Notes under the pieces: generated by a model | The model's database searches: none | What the model saw: only the letters and a program-made list of their open reading frames with translations | Told to the model about the DNA's origin: nothing | Assembly (NCBI RefSeq): GCF_000374305.1 | Contig: NZ_KB894099.1 | Coordinates: forward strand, 62,001-126,000 | Direction: 5' to 3' | DNA: 64,000 bases | Source: Actinomadura flavalba DSM 45200 | GTDB taxonomy: Bacteria > Actinomycetota > Actinomycetes > Streptosporangiales > Streptosporangiaceae | Shown: positions 16,443 through 26,458 of the stretch, in pieces | Position numbering within the stretch: position 1 is the first letter of the stretch | How the letters are laid out: each line of letters starts with the position of its first letter | Made by a program: the position numbers and the translations under genes

Positions 16443-16524
16443 GAGGTAAGGCTGTGGCGTGGGCGAGTCCGCCCCGGTGGCCCGCACCCGGGCCGCGCCC
16501 CCGACCCTTCAGGATTGAGACGAC

Positions 16525-17190
16525 GTGCGCGACGCCTACCACGAGGAACTCGACTCCCTCTCCGACCGTCTCGTGGAGATGACCCGGCTGGTCCGCTCCG
16601 CGATGACGCGCGCGGTGACGGCCCTGCTCGACGCCGACCTGCGGCTGGCCGAGGAGGTCATCAGCGGGGACGAGCACATCAACAAGATCGACCTGGAGCT
16701 GGAGGAGACGGTCTTCGAGCTGATGGCGCGCCAGCAGCCCGTCGCCGGCGACCTCCGCCAGGTGATCACGGCGCTGCGGATGAGCAACGACCTGGAGCGC
16801 ATGGGCGACCTCGCCGTCCACATCGCCAAGACGGCCCGCCGCCGCCACCCCGAGTCGGCGGTGCCGCCGGTCCTCCAGGCGACGATCCTGCAAATGGGCC
16901 AGATCGCGGAGCGCATGGTCGCCAAGGCGGGCTCCGTCATCGCCTCCAAGGACGTCGAACTCGGCCTGGAACTCGACGCCGACGACGACGAGATGGACCG
17001 CCTGCACCGCAAGGTCTTCGACATCCTCCTGTCGCCCAAGTGGAAGCACGGCGTCGAACCGGCCGTCGACATCACCCTGGCGGGCCGCTACTTCGAGCGC
17101 TTCGCCGACCACGCGGTCATCGTCGCGGAGAACGTCGTCTACCTCGTCACCGGCCAACGCCCCGAGGAAATCTCCGACGACCCGTCCTAA
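16525..17190 (+). CDS. phoU: Phosphate transport and signalling regulator PhoU
   Basis: 221 aa, two tandem three-helix PhoU domains (about 10-105 and 115-210). Typical elements are RQQPVAGDLRQVITALRMSNDLERMGDLAVHIAK-type helices, present here from about residue 72 to 105, and the second-domain match GRYFERFADHAVIVAENVVYLVTG. PhoU binds metal and couples the Pst transporter to the sensor kinase. It is divergent from senX3 across the PHO-box-like array. GTG is the start. The gene is followed by the long repeat region, with no pst genes nearby. Confidence 0.93.
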   Translation: MRDAYHEELDSLSDRLVEMTRLVRSAMTRAVTALLDADLRLAEEVISGDEHINKIDLELEETVFELMARQQPVAGDLRQVITALRMSNDLERMGDLAVHIAKTARRRHPESAVPPVLQATILQMGQIAERMVAKAGSVIASKDVELGLELDADDDEMDRLHRKVFDILLSPKWKHGVEPAVDITLAGRYFERFADHAVIVAENVVYLVTGQRPEEISDDPS

Positions 17191-17219
17191 CCCACCACGC
17201 CCAACACCGACCCACCACA

Positions 17220-17309
17220 GCACCCGTCACCACAGCACCCGTCACCACGGCACCCGTCACCACCAGGCCCGTCAACACCGGACTCGTCAACTCCGAGCCC
17301 GTCGGCACC
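17220..17309. repeat. 15-bp tandem repeat, six units
   Basis: Units begin at 17220, 17235, 17250, 17265, 17280 and 17295. The first three are GCACCCGTCACCACA with only the last base changed (A, G, C); the last three diverge. In one plus frame this would read TTAPV-type pentapeptides, but no start or ribosome site supports translation. Confidence 0.85.
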
Positions 17310-17664
17310 ACTACCGGTCTGCACCACCCGTCAGCACCGAAACCGGTCGTACCACTACCGGTTGGCCCGGTGTCCGTCGGCTCCGAGCCCGACTGCCCGG
17401 CGGTCCTCCTACCCGCCCCGCACGACTGCCGGACGGAGTTCCCCGCCCGGCACACCGCCGGACGGGGCTTCCCCGTGCCCCCGGACTGGACTCTCGCGCC
17501 CCGGGCGAGACTCGCGGGCCTCATACGACGACCGAGACGGGGGTCCGATGGCCCCGCGCGGCCCCCGAACAGGGCTCCCGCGCTCCATCCGACCCCCGGA
17601 ACGGCGGTCCGCGCCCCACGCGACCCCGGGGATGAAGATTCCCCGGCCCGCACGGCCCGAGGCG

Positions 17665-18430
17665 GCTTCGCCTCGCCCGCGCGGGGTTCGCCTCGCGCAG
17701 GCCGGGTTCGCCTCGCGTGGGCGGAATCCGCTCGGGCGAACGGGGTTCACCTCGGCAGGCCGAGGTTCGCTCACCCGCGCGGGATTCACTCGGGCGAGCG
17801 GGGTTCACCTCGGGCGGGCCGGGGTTTCGCTCGGGCGAGCGGGGTTCACCTCGGGCGGGCCGGTGTTGGTCTTGGACGGGTGGAGTTCGCTCGCCCGTGC
17901 GAAATCCGCTCGGGCGAGCGGGGTCACCTCGGGCGGGCCGGGGTTTCGCTCGGGCGAGTGGGGTTCACCTCGCGCGAGCGAACCCCACTCGCCCGCGCGG
18001 AGTTCACTCGCCCGCGCGAGTTCGCTTGCCCGCGCGGGGTCCGCCTCGCGCGAGCAGGGTTCGCCACGCGCGTGCGGAATCCGCTCGCGCGTGCGGGATC
18101 CGCTCGGGGTTCGCCACGCGCGTGCGGAATCCGCTCGCGCGTGCGGGATCCGCTCGGGCGAGCGGGGTTCGCCTCGGGCGAGCGGGGTTCGCCTCGGGCG
18201 AGCGGGGTTCGCCTCGGGCGGGCCGGGGTTCGCTCGCCCGCGCGGGGTTCGCTCGGGCGGGGCGGGGTTCGCTCGCCCGCGCGAGGTTCGCTCGGGCGGG
18301 GCGGGGCGGGGCGGGGCGGGGCTGGCTCGGGCGGGGCTGGCTCGGGCGGGGCGGGGCTGGCCTCGGGCGAGCGGGGTTCGCCTCGGGTGGGGCTGGGTTC
18401 GGGTGGGGCTGGGTTCGCTCGGGTGAGTGG
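17665..18430. repeat. Degenerate about 20-bp GC-rich tandem array
   Basis: The unit is close to AGCGGGGTTCGCCTCGGGCG, with three exact copies at 18161-18180, 18181-18200 and 18201-18220 and roughly 35 degenerate copies overall. Positions 18061-18108 are repeated exactly at 18111-18158. Units contain CTCG...CGAG half-palindromes. The 3' part (18294-18321) has six G-runs separated by single C residues, a strong G-quadruplex candidate. Confidence 0.85.
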
Positions 18431-18486
18431 GGTTTGGCTTGCGTGGGGTTGGGGTTTGGTGGGTGGGTGGGGGTTGTGGTTTTGGG

Positions 18487-18903
18487 TCAGGGGGTGGTGG
18501 GTTCGAGGTTGGTGGCTATGCGTTCTAGGAGGGTGGTGAGGGTGGTGTAGTCGGTGGGCGAGAGGCCCTTGGTGACGGTGGTGCGGAGGGTGTGGACCGT
18601 GGTGGTGATGCGGGTGTGGACGGTGCGGCCCGTGTCGGTGAGGGTGACGCCCTCGGGGGTCTCGGTGGTCCAGCCTCGGGTGGCGAAGGTCTCCAGGCGG
18701 GGGCGGAGGGTGGGCTCGGACGGGCCGAGGAAGGGGCGGAGTGCTTCGTCCATGGCGTCGGGGGGCGTCGGGGCCTCGGACAGGATGTTGAGCATCTGCC
18801 AGTCGCGGCGGTCGATGCCCTCGTCGGACAGGGCCTGCGCGAAGGCGGCCTCCAAGCGGGAGTCGATGGTCTTGAGCCAGTAGCCGAACGGTTGCTGTGA
18901 CAT
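18487..18903 (-). CDS. MarR-family-like regulator, 138 aa
   Basis: An N-terminal helix (PFGYWLKTIDSRLEAAFAQALSD) and RRDWQMLNILSEAP resemble the MarR dimerisation and first HTH helices. The wing TPEGVTLTDTGRTVHTRI has the family's LTxxGRxxH signature. The C-terminal dimer helix is unusually Thr-rich. It is divergent from a second MarR gene over only 49 bp, and both probably use the palindromes between them. The 3' end abuts the G-rich repeat array. Confidence 0.8.
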   Translation of the reverse strand: MSQQPFGYWLKTIDSRLEAAFAQALSDEGIDRRDWQMLNILSEAPTPPDAMDEALRPFLGPSEPTLRPRLETFATRGWTTETPEGVTLTDTGRTVHTRITTTVHTLRTTVTKGLSPTDYTTLTTLLERIATNLEPTTP

Positions 18904-18914
18904 GACACCTCTCT

Positions 18915-18954
18915 ATGCATGTTCTTTTACATGTAGTTGTAACCTAACATGCAT
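18915..18954. promoter_or_regulatory. Nested palindromic operator between divergent MarR genes
   Basis: ATGCATGTT (18915-18923) is exactly inverted as AACATGCAT (18946-18954). Between them lies the perfect palindrome TACATGTA (18928-18935), itself part of a TTAC...GTAA pair (18927-18930, 18939-18942). This AT-rich 40-bp island stands out in a genome above 70% GC, and it spans almost the whole 49-bp intergenic space. Confidence 0.7.
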
Positions 18955-19429
18955 GGAGACGCCGGAAGACGCCGTGGAGCGGGCCATGGTCGCGATCCGC
19001 CGGAGTCAGAGCCGCCGGACGCTGGCGCGGCTCGCCGACGCGGACGGCATCGACCCGACGCTGCTCGGCGTGCTGGACGCGATCGAGGGACGGGGGCGGC
19101 CCTGCACCGTCACCGAGATCGCCGCCGACCTGCACGTCGACCAGCCCCGCGCGAGCCGACTCGTCGCACGCTGCCTCGCGGACGGCCTGCTCACCCGGCA
19201 CGCCGACCACTCGGACGGCCGCCGCTCCCCCGTCGCCCTCACCACCCTGGCCCGCGACCGCCTCGCCCACGCCCGCGCCCAACGCCGCGCCGTGTTCGGC
19301 GCGGCCATGGCAGCCTGGCCAGAGACCGACCGCGCCACCTTCGCCCGCCTCCTCACCGACTTCGTCACCTCCTTCACCGACGTAGTCCAACGCGAGCGCC
19401 GTGACCCGGACGGGCCGGTCCAGACGTAA
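18953..19429 (+). CDS. MarR-family transcriptional regulator, 158 aa
   Basis: Winged-helix regulator with GRPCTVTEIAADLHVDQPRASRLVARC as the HTH, a wing with RHADHSDGRRSPVALT, and flanking dimerisation helices. The ATG at 18953 lies inside the right arm of the palindrome, so the leader is very short. The last 49 bases form the first unit of a 44-bp tandem repeat, and the TAA stop is supplied by the second unit. Its target is unknown; the divergent MarR gene is a likely one. Confidence 0.85.
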   Translation: METPEDAVERAMVAIRRSQSRRTLARLADADGIDPTLLGVLDAIEGRGRPCTVTEIAADLHVDQPRASRLVARCLADGLLTRHADHSDGRRSPVALTTLARDRLAHARAQRRAVFGAAMAAWPETDRATFARLLTDFVTSFTDVVQRERRDPDGPVQT

Positions 19430-19641
19430 TCCAGCGCGAGCACCGCGACCCGAACGGGCCAGCTCAGACGTAGCCCAGCGCGAGCGCCGCGACCCGAACG
19501 AGCCGATTCAGACGTAGTCCAGCGCGAGCGCCGCGACCCGGACGGGCCAGCTCAGACGTAGCCCAGCGCGAGCGCCGCGACCCGAACGAGCCGATTCAGA
19601 CGTAGCCCAGCGTGACGCCCCGATCCGGGCAGCCGGTTCAG
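19381..19641. repeat. 44-bp tandem repeat, about six units
   Basis: Unit starts are at 19381, 19425, 19469, 19513, 19557 and 19601, exactly 44 bp apart. Units read CGTAGTCCAGCGCGAGCGCC then CGACCCGAACGGGCC and variants. The first lies inside the end of the MarR gene and the last, degenerate one reaches the lcp stop codon. The array therefore fills the space between two convergent genes and looks like amplification of a gene's 3' end. Confidence 0.9.
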
Positions 19642-20879
19642 TAGTTCGGGTTGTTGGTGTGGGGGATTTCGATGCTGATGGGGAGGTTGCCTTCGGAGAG
19701 GACGAGGAGGGCGCCGAGGCGGAGGATTTCGTCGAAGGCCCAGTACGCCTTTTGCAGGGCGCCCGGTGCCTTTTCCAGGGAGAGCAGGCCCTCGCGGACG
19801 GCGATGAACGGTTCCCAGGCGTGCTGGAAGATCGGATCCCACAGGGGGTCGCGGCGGATTTTGAGCCAGCCGGCGATCTCGTCGCCCAGGACGTAGCGGG
19901 TCAGGGAGCCGAGGATCGGCTTGCTGAGCAGGCCGCCGTCGATGGTGGCGCCGAGGTTGAGCAGCATGTCGGCGAGCTTCACGCCCTCGGGCGTCGGCGC
20001 GAGGATCGGGCCGAGCACCTGCGCGGCCTGCGCGTCCGCCTCGGCCCAGGACACCGGAATGTACTCGTCCCGGATGCCGAGCAGGTGCGCGGTGAGCTGC
20101 CAGGAGTGCAGGAACGCATCGGATTCGGCGGCCGGGATCGGCACCTTCCATTTGACGAGGTTCTGCATGACGGTCGTCGGCAGGCTGTGCCAGGTGACCA
20201 TCAGGTCGGCCTGGCTGATCGGGACCTTCTCGTCCGCGACCTTCGACCAGTGCGCCGACTTCGGCAGCAGATTGCGCACCCCCGCGTGCGCCAGCCGCGT
20301 CTTGACGCAGGTCACCACCATTTCGCCGTCCGGCTTGAACGCGTTGGACGTGCCGATGTCGTAGCCGAGTTTCGCGGTCTTGGTGATGCGGTCGCGCATG
20401 TCGGCGCCGCCCTTGGAGTAGTAGACCGCGCGGGCCTCCCGGGGAATGACGGTACTCATCATCCCGCTGGCGAACCCGTAGGTGACGCCGAGATAGAGGC
20501 CGCGTTTCTCGTTGAAGTGGACGGCGGTGGCGAGCTTTCCCTGATCGGCCCAGGACGGCAGCCGCCGCGCCTTCTCCATGAAGCCGCGCAGGTCGGCGGG
20601 CAGCCCGGACGGGAGCGGCTGGCCGTTCTTCGTCCATTTCCGCAGCTCGGCGTTGACCTTGGGGACGTCGCCGCGCGCGAGCAGCGCGGCGACCAGCTCG
20701 TCGGCCTCCCGATCCCAGACCGTGCGGGGGTCGGCGCCCGCGCCCGTCCCGGCCACCGAGCCTTGCGGCGACCACGTCCACAGGGCGTTCGCCTGCGCGG
20801 GCACCGCCGCGCTGAGCGCGCCGACGGCGCCGAGCGTCCCGCCCGCCACCAGCACGTTGCGTCTGCTGGGCTTCTCCAT
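19638..20879 (-). CDS. lcp: Latex-clearing protein, heme b rubber oxygenase
   Basis: A 413-aa secreted DUF2236 enzyme that cleaves poly(cis-1,4-isoprene) to aldehyde/ketone oligomers. A Tat signal (PSRRNVLVAGGTLGAVG, Arg6-Arg7) precedes the mature protein. Residues described as important in LcpK30 of Streptomyces fall at identical numbers here: Arg164, Lys167 and Thr168 (in DRITKTAK) and the axial heme ligand His198 (in RLAHAGVR). The length matches the family. GAGGAGGAG lies before the ATG. It is divergent from a TetR gene, as lcp genes often are. Confidence 0.92.
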   Translation of the reverse strand: MEKPSRRNVLVAGGTLGAVGALSAAVPAQANALWTWSPQGSVAGTGAGADPRTVWDREADELVAALLARGDVPKVNAELRKWTKNGQPLPSGLPADLRGFMEKARRLPSWADQGKLATAVHFNEKRGLYLGVTYGFASGMMSTVIPREARAVYYSKGGADMRDRITKTAKLGYDIGTSNAFKPDGEMVVTCVKTRLAHAGVRNLLPKSAHWSKVADEKVPISQADLMVTWHSLPTTVMQNLVKWKVPIPAAESDAFLHSWQLTAHLLGIRDEYIPVSWAEADAQAAQVLGPILAPTPEGVKLADMLLNLGATIDGGLLSKPILGSLTRYVLGDEIAGWLKIRRDPLWDPIFQHAWEPFIAVREGLLSLEKAPGALQKAYWAFDEILRLGALLVLSEGNLPISIEIPHTNNPNY

Positions 20880-20910
20880 GCCTGGACTCCTCCTCGGGGG
20901 ACGGAGCAGT

Positions 20911-20945
20911 TGATACGTTGATACGTAGACTGCATCCGCGTATCA
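20911..20945. promoter_or_regulatory. TGATACG operator and promoter of lcp / TetR
   Basis: TGATACG occurs directly repeated at 20911-20917 and 20919-20925 and inverted (CGTATCA) at 20939-20945. On the minus strand, TTGAGT (20945-20950) and TACGTA (20922-20927) sit 17 bp apart as -35 and -10, so a bound repressor would cover the lcp promoter. The divergent TetR product is the natural candidate. Confidence 0.65.
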
Positions 20946-21011
20946 CTCAATGAAGCACACTGTGTCGGCGGTCACAAGACCTATCGTGGAAGCGCCGCCC
21001 GGGAGGGAACC

Positions 21012-21683
21012 GTGGAATCTGCACCGCCGACGTCCGGCGCCGATTCGCTGCTGGAGCGCGCCTTCAGCGACGCCGTCGAGGGCGTGGACGACACCGACGC
21101 GGCGCGCGCCCGCATTCTCGACGCCGCCCACGAGCAGTTCTGCCGGATGGGCATCCAGCGCTCGACCATGGAGGACGTCGCCCGCCGCGCGGGCGTTTCC
21201 CGCATCACCGTCTACCGCCGTTTCACCACGAAGGACGCCCTGGTCGAGCAGGTCGTCCGGCGCGAGTTCCGCCGCTACTTCGACCGTTTCCTGGTGGAGA
21301 TCGAGCGGGCCGAGACGGCGGCCGACCGTGTCGTCCTGGGTTTCGTCAGCTCGCTGCGCGCCATCCGCGCCAACCCGCTCATCGGCGGCCTCATCGCCAC
21401 CGAGCCGGACTTCCTGGTCCCTACGATGATCAGCGACGACGGCCGCACGCTCGCCAGCGTCCGCCAGTTCGTCGCGGGCCAGCTCCGCCGCGAGCAGAGC
21501 GCGGGCCACGTCGCCCCCGGCCTCGACACCGACCTGGTCGCGGAGATGATGGTCCGCGTCTCGGCGTCGTTCCTGGCGATCCCGAGCCCCCTGGTCGACC
21601 TGGACGACGAGTCCCGCCTCGCCGAAATAGCCCGCCACTTCCTCGTCCCCATGCTGAACCCGCGAACGCCCGACGCCCCCTAG
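21012..21683 (+). CDS. TetR-family regulator, probable LcpR-type repressor of lcp
   Basis: 223 aa. HTH at about residues 33-78: ARARILDAAHEQFCRMG, STMEDVARRAGVSRITVYRRF. The larger C-terminal ligand domain is helical. The GTG start is preceded by GGGAGGGA. Divergence from lcp and the TGATACG sites between them suggest that it controls rubber degradation, as described for LcpR in Gordonia. The ligand is unknown. Its own promoter overlaps the same operator. Confidence 0.85.
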   Translation: MESAPPTSGADSLLERAFSDAVEGVDDTDAARARILDAAHEQFCRMGIQRSTMEDVARRAGVSRITVYRRFTTKDALVEQVVRREFRRYFDRFLVEIERAETAADRVVLGFVSSLRAIRANPLIGGLIATEPDFLVPTMISDDGRTLASVRQFVAGQLRREQSAGHVAPGLDTDLVAEMMVRVSASFLAIPSPLVDLDDESRLAEIARHFLVPMLNPRTPDAP

Positions 21684-21771
21684 GCCGTTTCCTTCGGATC
21701 ATCGGTTCACGCGTGTCGTCGACTGACCGCCCGATGAGCGAGGATCGAGCCCCTACTGCCGGACGGAAACC

Positions 21772-22356
21772 TCAGTCTCCGGCCCGGTAGGTGTTGATCA
21801 ATACGCCGGACGGTGTCGGTTCTGTGGCGGTGAGCGTCAGGTCGCGCGACCTCGTGCCGTCGGTGAAGAGCCGCTTCCCGCTCCCCAGGATGAGGGGGAA
21901 GACCAGCAGCCGGTACTCGTCGACGAGATCGGCCTCGATGAGGGTTTCGAGCAACCCTCCGCTGCCCAGCACCACCGTCTCGCCCTCGGACGCGGCCTTG
22001 ACGCGCCTGACCTCCGCCGCGAGATCCGCGCCGAGCACGGTGGTGTTGGCCCATCCCGGGTCCTTGAGCGTGCGGGAGGCCACGTACTTGGGCATCGCGT
22101 TCATCGCGGCCACCGCAGGGTCGTTCATGTCGGCGTACGGCCAGACGGCGGCGAAGATCTCGTAGGTTCGGCGGCCCAGGAGCAGGCCGCCGGCGCCGGC
22201 CGTGGCCTCGCTCATGAACCGCTCCACCGCCTCGTCGACGTAGGGCAGCACCCAGCCGCCTTGATCGAACCCGCTGTCCCGGTCCTCGTCGGTCGAGAGG
22301 ACCTACTGCATGACGCCGTCCAACGAGACGAAGTTGACCACGGCCAGCTTCCCCAT
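21772..22356 (-). pseudogene. RibD/DHFR-family reductase interrupted by an amber codon
   Basis: Reading from the ATG at 22356 (GGGAGC upstream) gives MGKLAVVNFVSLDGVMQ, then TAG at complement 22303-22305. The same frame continues with VLSTDEDRDSGFDQGG and a complete C-terminal domain to 21772, including GGLLLGRRTYEIFAAVWP, VVLGSGGLLETLIEADLVDEYRL and PLILGSGKRLF. This is the dihydrofolate-reductase-like RibD C-terminal family, normally about 190 aa. No frameshift is needed, only one base change. A shorter product from GTG 22251 would lack the nucleotide-binding strand. It is either a recent pseudogene or a stop-readthrough case. Confidence 0.8.
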
Positions 22357-22533
22357 GTGCTGCTCCCATCTGTGTACTTACAAGGTCGACTCCACGCAGG
22401 AACAGGACTCATCGGTCGCGGCGGCATCCTCAAGGCGTAGATCCCGAAGAAGCGGCCCAGACGTCCGCCTCGCTCACGCACGGTGACCGGTTCAGCCCGT
22501 TTGCCGTCCTTGACGTGCTAGGTCGCGAAGTAT

Positions 22534-22545
22534 ACAAACGTTCAT
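22534..22545. promoter_or_regulatory. TetR-type operator at the ABC importer promoter
   Basis: ACAAACGTTCAT combines the left half of the site at 29500 (ACAAAC) with the right half of the site at 29462 (GTTCAT). It overlaps a TATACA -10 (22531-22536), which has TTGACG (22510-22515) upstream at 15 bp spacing. Confidence 0.6.
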
Positions 22546-22574
22546 ACAGCCCTGGTGCTCATGAGGAGGCGGTC

Positions 22575-23807
22575 TTGGTCACATACCGAGCGGGTGAGGT
22601 GTCCCGGAGAGGGTTCCTGGTGGGGGCCGGGTCCATGGCGGCACTGGGACTGGGGGCGGCGGCCTGCGGCAGCGGCGGGTCGGGCGGCGGCACCGGAGCC
22701 GTGCGGATCGGGTGGGTCGAGCCGAAGACCGGCCGCCTTGCCGCCGCGTACAAGCCGATCTACGTCGGGGCGCGGCTCGCGCTGGAGGACATCGGCAAGG
22801 CGGGCGGGATGCTGGGCGCGGCCGTCCGGGTCGACGAGCACGACGACAAGGGCAGCCCGGCCAGCCAGCCCGCCGTCGCGCAGCGGCTCATCCGGGACGA
22901 GCCCGCCTTCGTGGTCGGGCCGACCGGCAGCTCACAGGTGCTGGCGTCGGTGTCGGCGCTCGCCCGCGCGAAGCTCGTCCAGTCCGCGTGGGGCGGCTCG
23001 GAGCGGCTCGGGGACGGCGACCAGTTCCCGTTCCACTACCAGCTCGTCTACAACACGACGCAGCAGGCGCGGGCCGCCGCGCGGTTCCTGTACGAGGTGC
23101 GGGGCCTGCGCAGGATCGGCATCATCGTGGAGAACTCCGAGTTCGGGACGTCGATCCGCGACGCGGTCACCGCGACCCTGCGGGACGCCTACCGCGCCGC
23201 GCCCGTCGCCGTCGAGGTGTTCGAGGTGGACGCCGCGGACATGACGCCGTTCGTCCGCAACCTGGAACGTGCCAGGGTGGACGGGCTCGGCCTGTTCACC
23301 GGGCAGCCGCAGGCGACGGTGCTGATCCTGCGGGCGATGGCCGCGACCGGCTTCCACCCGCTGATCGTGTCCCACGACCTCAACTACATCAAGGCGCTGG
23401 AGGAGTTCCCGCGCCCGCTGCTCGACAAGTTCCACGGCACCACCTACCGGGGCCTGACCTACACCGACGGCGAGCGGCCGTCCGAGCGCGTGCGCGCGCT
23501 GGTCGAGCGCATCAACGCCCACCCCGACACGGCCGGGCTCGGCTACTCGGCGGTGACCAGCCCGTACTACGACTACCTGATGCTGATGGCGCAGGTCGTC
23601 AAGGAGACCGGCAGCGCCGACCCCGCCCGGCTGAAGGCCGCGCTGGACCGGATCGACGGCTTCGAGGGCACCCGGGCGAAGGTGTCGTTCACCGCGAAAC
23701 GCCACTCGGGCATCGCGGACGCGGACGTCACGATCGGCACGCTCATGTCCGCGACGGAGCCGCAGAGCATGGGCGGCGTCCTGCGGCGCCGCGCGGACGG
23801 GGCGTGA
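22575..23807 (+). CDS. ABC-transporter substrate-binding lipoprotein, LIV/amide family
   Basis: About 410 aa from TTG 22575, which has GAGGAGG five bases upstream; the longer frame to 22515 would run through the promoter. The N-terminus has both a twin-arginine motif (SRRGFLVGAG) and a lipobox ending in AAAC, so it is a Tat-exported lipoprotein. The mature part is a type I periplasmic-binding fold: VRIGWVEPKTGRLA, the VVGPTGSSQVLAS loop, RIGIIVENSEFG and a C-terminal YSAVTSPYYDYLMLM. LIV relatives bind branched-chain amino acids, amides or aromatic acids; the island suggests a carboxylic acid or ester. Confidence 0.88.
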   Translation: MVTYRAGEVSRRGFLVGAGSMAALGLGAAACGSGGSGGGTGAVRIGWVEPKTGRLAAAYKPIYVGARLALEDIGKAGGMLGAAVRVDEHDDKGSPASQPAVAQRLIRDEPAFVVGPTGSSQVLASVSALARAKLVQSAWGGSERLGDGDQFPFHYQLVYNTTQQARAAARFLYEVRGLRRIGIIVENSEFGTSIRDAVTATLRDAYRAAPVAVEVFEVDAADMTPFVRNLERARVDGLGLFTGQPQATVLILRAMAATGFHPLIVSHDLNYIKALEEFPRPLLDKFHGTTYRGLTYTDGERPSERVRALVERINAHPDTAGLGYSAVTSPYYDYLMLMAQVVKETGSADPARLKAALDRIDGFEGTRAKVSFTAKRHSGIADADVTIGTLMSATEPQSMGGVLRRRADGA

Positions 23808-23814
23808 CCCCGCG

Positions 23815-24682
23815 ATGATCGCCGAGATCCTGGTCCCCGGACTGGCCTTCGGGAGCCTGTACGGGCTGGTGGCGATGGGCTTCAACGTCCTGCACCGGCC
23901 GACGAACGTCGTGAACTTCGCGCAGGGCGAGCTGATCATGATCGGCGCGATGGTGATGGCGCTGTCCCCGATCGGGCGGCTGCCCTGGGGGCTGGCCGCC
24001 GCCGGGGCGATGGCGATCGTCGCGCTGGTGGCGCTGGTCGAGGAGCGGGTGGCGGTGACGCCCGTGCTGCGCAGGTCGGCGCACGCGGCGGGCTGGGTGA
24101 TCACCACGCTGGCGTTCTCGCTGCTGCTCGCCGAGGCCGCCGGGCGGCTGTGGGACGACCAGCCCGGTGCCGTCGCGCCGCCGTGGCCGCTGTCGCTGGA
24201 CGTCCACGAGGTCGCGGGCGTCCGTTTCTCCAGCTACCAGGTCGCGGTGGTGGGCACGGCGATCGCGGTCGTGCTGCTGCTCGGCCGACTCGACCGGTCG
24301 CGGATGGGCACCGCGCTGCGGGCCGTCGCGGCCGACCGGGACGGTGCCCGGCTGCGCGGCATCGACCCGACGTCGCTGACCCGCCGCTCGTTCCTGCTCG
24401 GCGGTGCGCTGGCCGGGTTCACCGGGGTGCTGGCGGCGCCGCTGCTGCTGGCGTCGGTGACGATGGGTCTCGGGCTGCTGATCAAGGGCTTCGCGGCCCT
24501 GGCGGTCGGCGGCATCGGTGATAACCGGGGCGTGCTGGTGGCGGGCTGGCTGCTCGGCACCGTCGAGGCGGCGGGCGCCGCGTACGCGTCGCCGGGATCG
24601 CAGTCGGTGGTGCTGTTCGGGGCGATGCTGCTGATCCTGGTGATCCGTCCGCACGGGCTGCGGGGGCTGGCGGTACAGCGCC

Positions 24683-24690
<8 letters not shown>
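23815..24690 (+). CDS. LivH-type ABC permease
   Basis: 291 aa with about eight membrane helices. The N-terminus (ILVPGLAFGSLYGLVAMGFNVLHRPTNVVNFAQGE, positions about 4-38) is the hallmark of LivH-family permeases. The EAA-like loop RAVAADRDGARLRGID contacts the ATPase, and IKGFAALAVGGIGDNRG is typical of the late part. It starts 7 bp after the binding-protein gene and overlaps the next gene by 8 bp. Confidence 0.88.

Positions 24691-26454
<1,764 letters not shown>

Positions 26455-26458
<4 letters not shown>

Larger units (their letters stand above)
17191..18486. other. 1.3-kb gene-free repeat region between convergent genes
   Basis: The space between the phoU stop and the convergent MarR stop holds no credible gene. 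Long open frames cross it in several phases only because stop codons are rare in the repeats. It begins with 15-bp repeats, passes through a less repetitive stretch at 17310-17660, and then becomes a degenerate 20-bp array with an exact 48-bp duplication and a G-run cluster. Confidence 0.8.

Noticed and set aside
17640..18440. Possible CRISPR array or repetitive surface protein
   Set aside because: The repeats are contiguous without unique spacers, no cas genes are near, and no start codon with a ribosome site supports a protein.
14379..18539. A 1386-codon open frame on the plus strand crossing regX3, senX3, phoU and the repeat block
   Set aside because: It runs antisense or out of frame to well-identified genes and through low-complexity repeats. 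It is an artefact of rare stop codons in GC-rich DNA.
22212..22481. Minus-strand ORF upstream of the broken reductase gene
   Set aside because: It is in a different frame from the family-matching sequence, has biased Trp/Ser/Arg composition and covers the reductase start.
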